From the NCBI GenBank assembly GCA_009827205.1, contig WUAK01000206.1:1-5370 (forward strand): a DNA stretch of 5,370 nt. Reading direction: 5' to 3'. The notes under the pieces were generated by a model, which saw only the letters and a list, made by a program, of their open reading frames with translations, made no database searches and was not told where the DNA came from. This document shows, in pieces, positions 5,231 through 5,370 of this stretch; position 1 is the first letter of the stretch; each line of letters begins with the position of its first letter. The translations under genes and the position numbers were made by a program. The stretch comes from Phycisphaeraceae bacterium. Lineage in GTDB: Bacteria > Planctomycetota > Phycisphaerae > Phycisphaerales > UBA1924.

Positions 5231-5370
5231 TTAGAGGGCGATATCGGCGAGCCCTGCGAGCCCGAGGAGGACGCTGGCGATGCCGTTGAGCGTGAAGAAG
5301 GCCATGTCGAGGCCCGCCTTGCCTTGCTTTGCGAGGACTGCGTGCTCGGCGACGAGCAGGCCTGCGACGG
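5231..5370 (-). CDS. UbiA-family polyprenyltransferase, C-terminal fragment (5' end off right edge)
   Basis: Reading back from TAA at 5233-5231, 46 full codons are visible before the right edge. The peptide (GLLVAEHAVLAKQG, then LDMAFFTLNGIASVLLGLAG, ending ADIAL) matches the last two helices of UbiA-type integral membrane prenyltransferases: an EH-containing stretch, then a characteristic AFFTLNG motif leading into the final hydrophobic helix. These enzymes attach a polyprenyl chain to an aromatic acid in quinone biosynthesis. The fragment resembles the 4-hydroxybenzoate polyprenyltransferase-like branch that also includes the menaquinone futalosine-pathway enzyme MqnP; the catalytic Asp-rich motifs lie outside the window, so the substrate cannot be settled. 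Confidence 0.7.
   Translation of the reverse strand, partial: VAGLLVAEHAVLAKQGKAGLDMAFFTLNGIASVLLGLAGLADIAL

Overview
The window looks like chromosomal DNA from a GC-rich bacterium, most likely a planctomycete (perhaps class Phycisphaerae). That is an inference from overall character: a COG1510/GbsR-type regulator with an RGNASM motif, an excisionase-like HTH protein with an acidic IGLxDS-repeat linker and two membrane helices, and an ABC-ATPase/GNAT pair of a mobile-element type. No rRNA, tRNA or other taxonomic marker is present. No CRISPR array or insertion sequence is visible.

Left part (1-2746) reads as an accessory, mobile-element-like regulatory module. Three genes on the minus strand form a tight operon: a small protein with two predicted HTH segments (the first resembling sigma-70 region 4), a compact soluble ABC-type ATPase, and a GNAT-fold protein that runs off the left edge. 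They are joined by a 4-nt GTGA overlap and a 10-nt overlap. A CI/LexA-like repressor (XRE helix-turn-helix plus an S24 autocleavage domain with Ala-Gly site, Ser and Lys) is transcribed divergently. The short intergenic region holds two matching inverted repeats of form TGTTC-N10-GAACR with centres 30 bp apart. One covers a strong sigma-70-like promoter for the repressor; the other covers the -10-like element of the operon. The simplest reading is a damage-inducible switch: the repressor holds down itself and the operon, and RecA-stimulated cleavage releases both.

Right part (2940-5370) reads as host chromosome. A plus-strand gene encodes an HTH protein with an almost base-free acidic repeat region and two C-terminal membrane helices, ending at a clear rho-independent terminator with a GTGA tetraloop. 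Converging on it from the right is a minus-strand group: the 3' end of a UbiA-family prenyltransferase (cut by the right edge), a GbsR/MarR-type regulator, and a 144-residue protein of unknown function 21 bp downstream of the regulator.

The 193 bp between the repressor and the membrane HTH gene (2747-2939) contain no gene I can support, but do hold compact GC-rich hairpins and the ribosome binding site of the next gene. This gap may be one boundary of the accessory segment; the other boundary would lie off the left edge.
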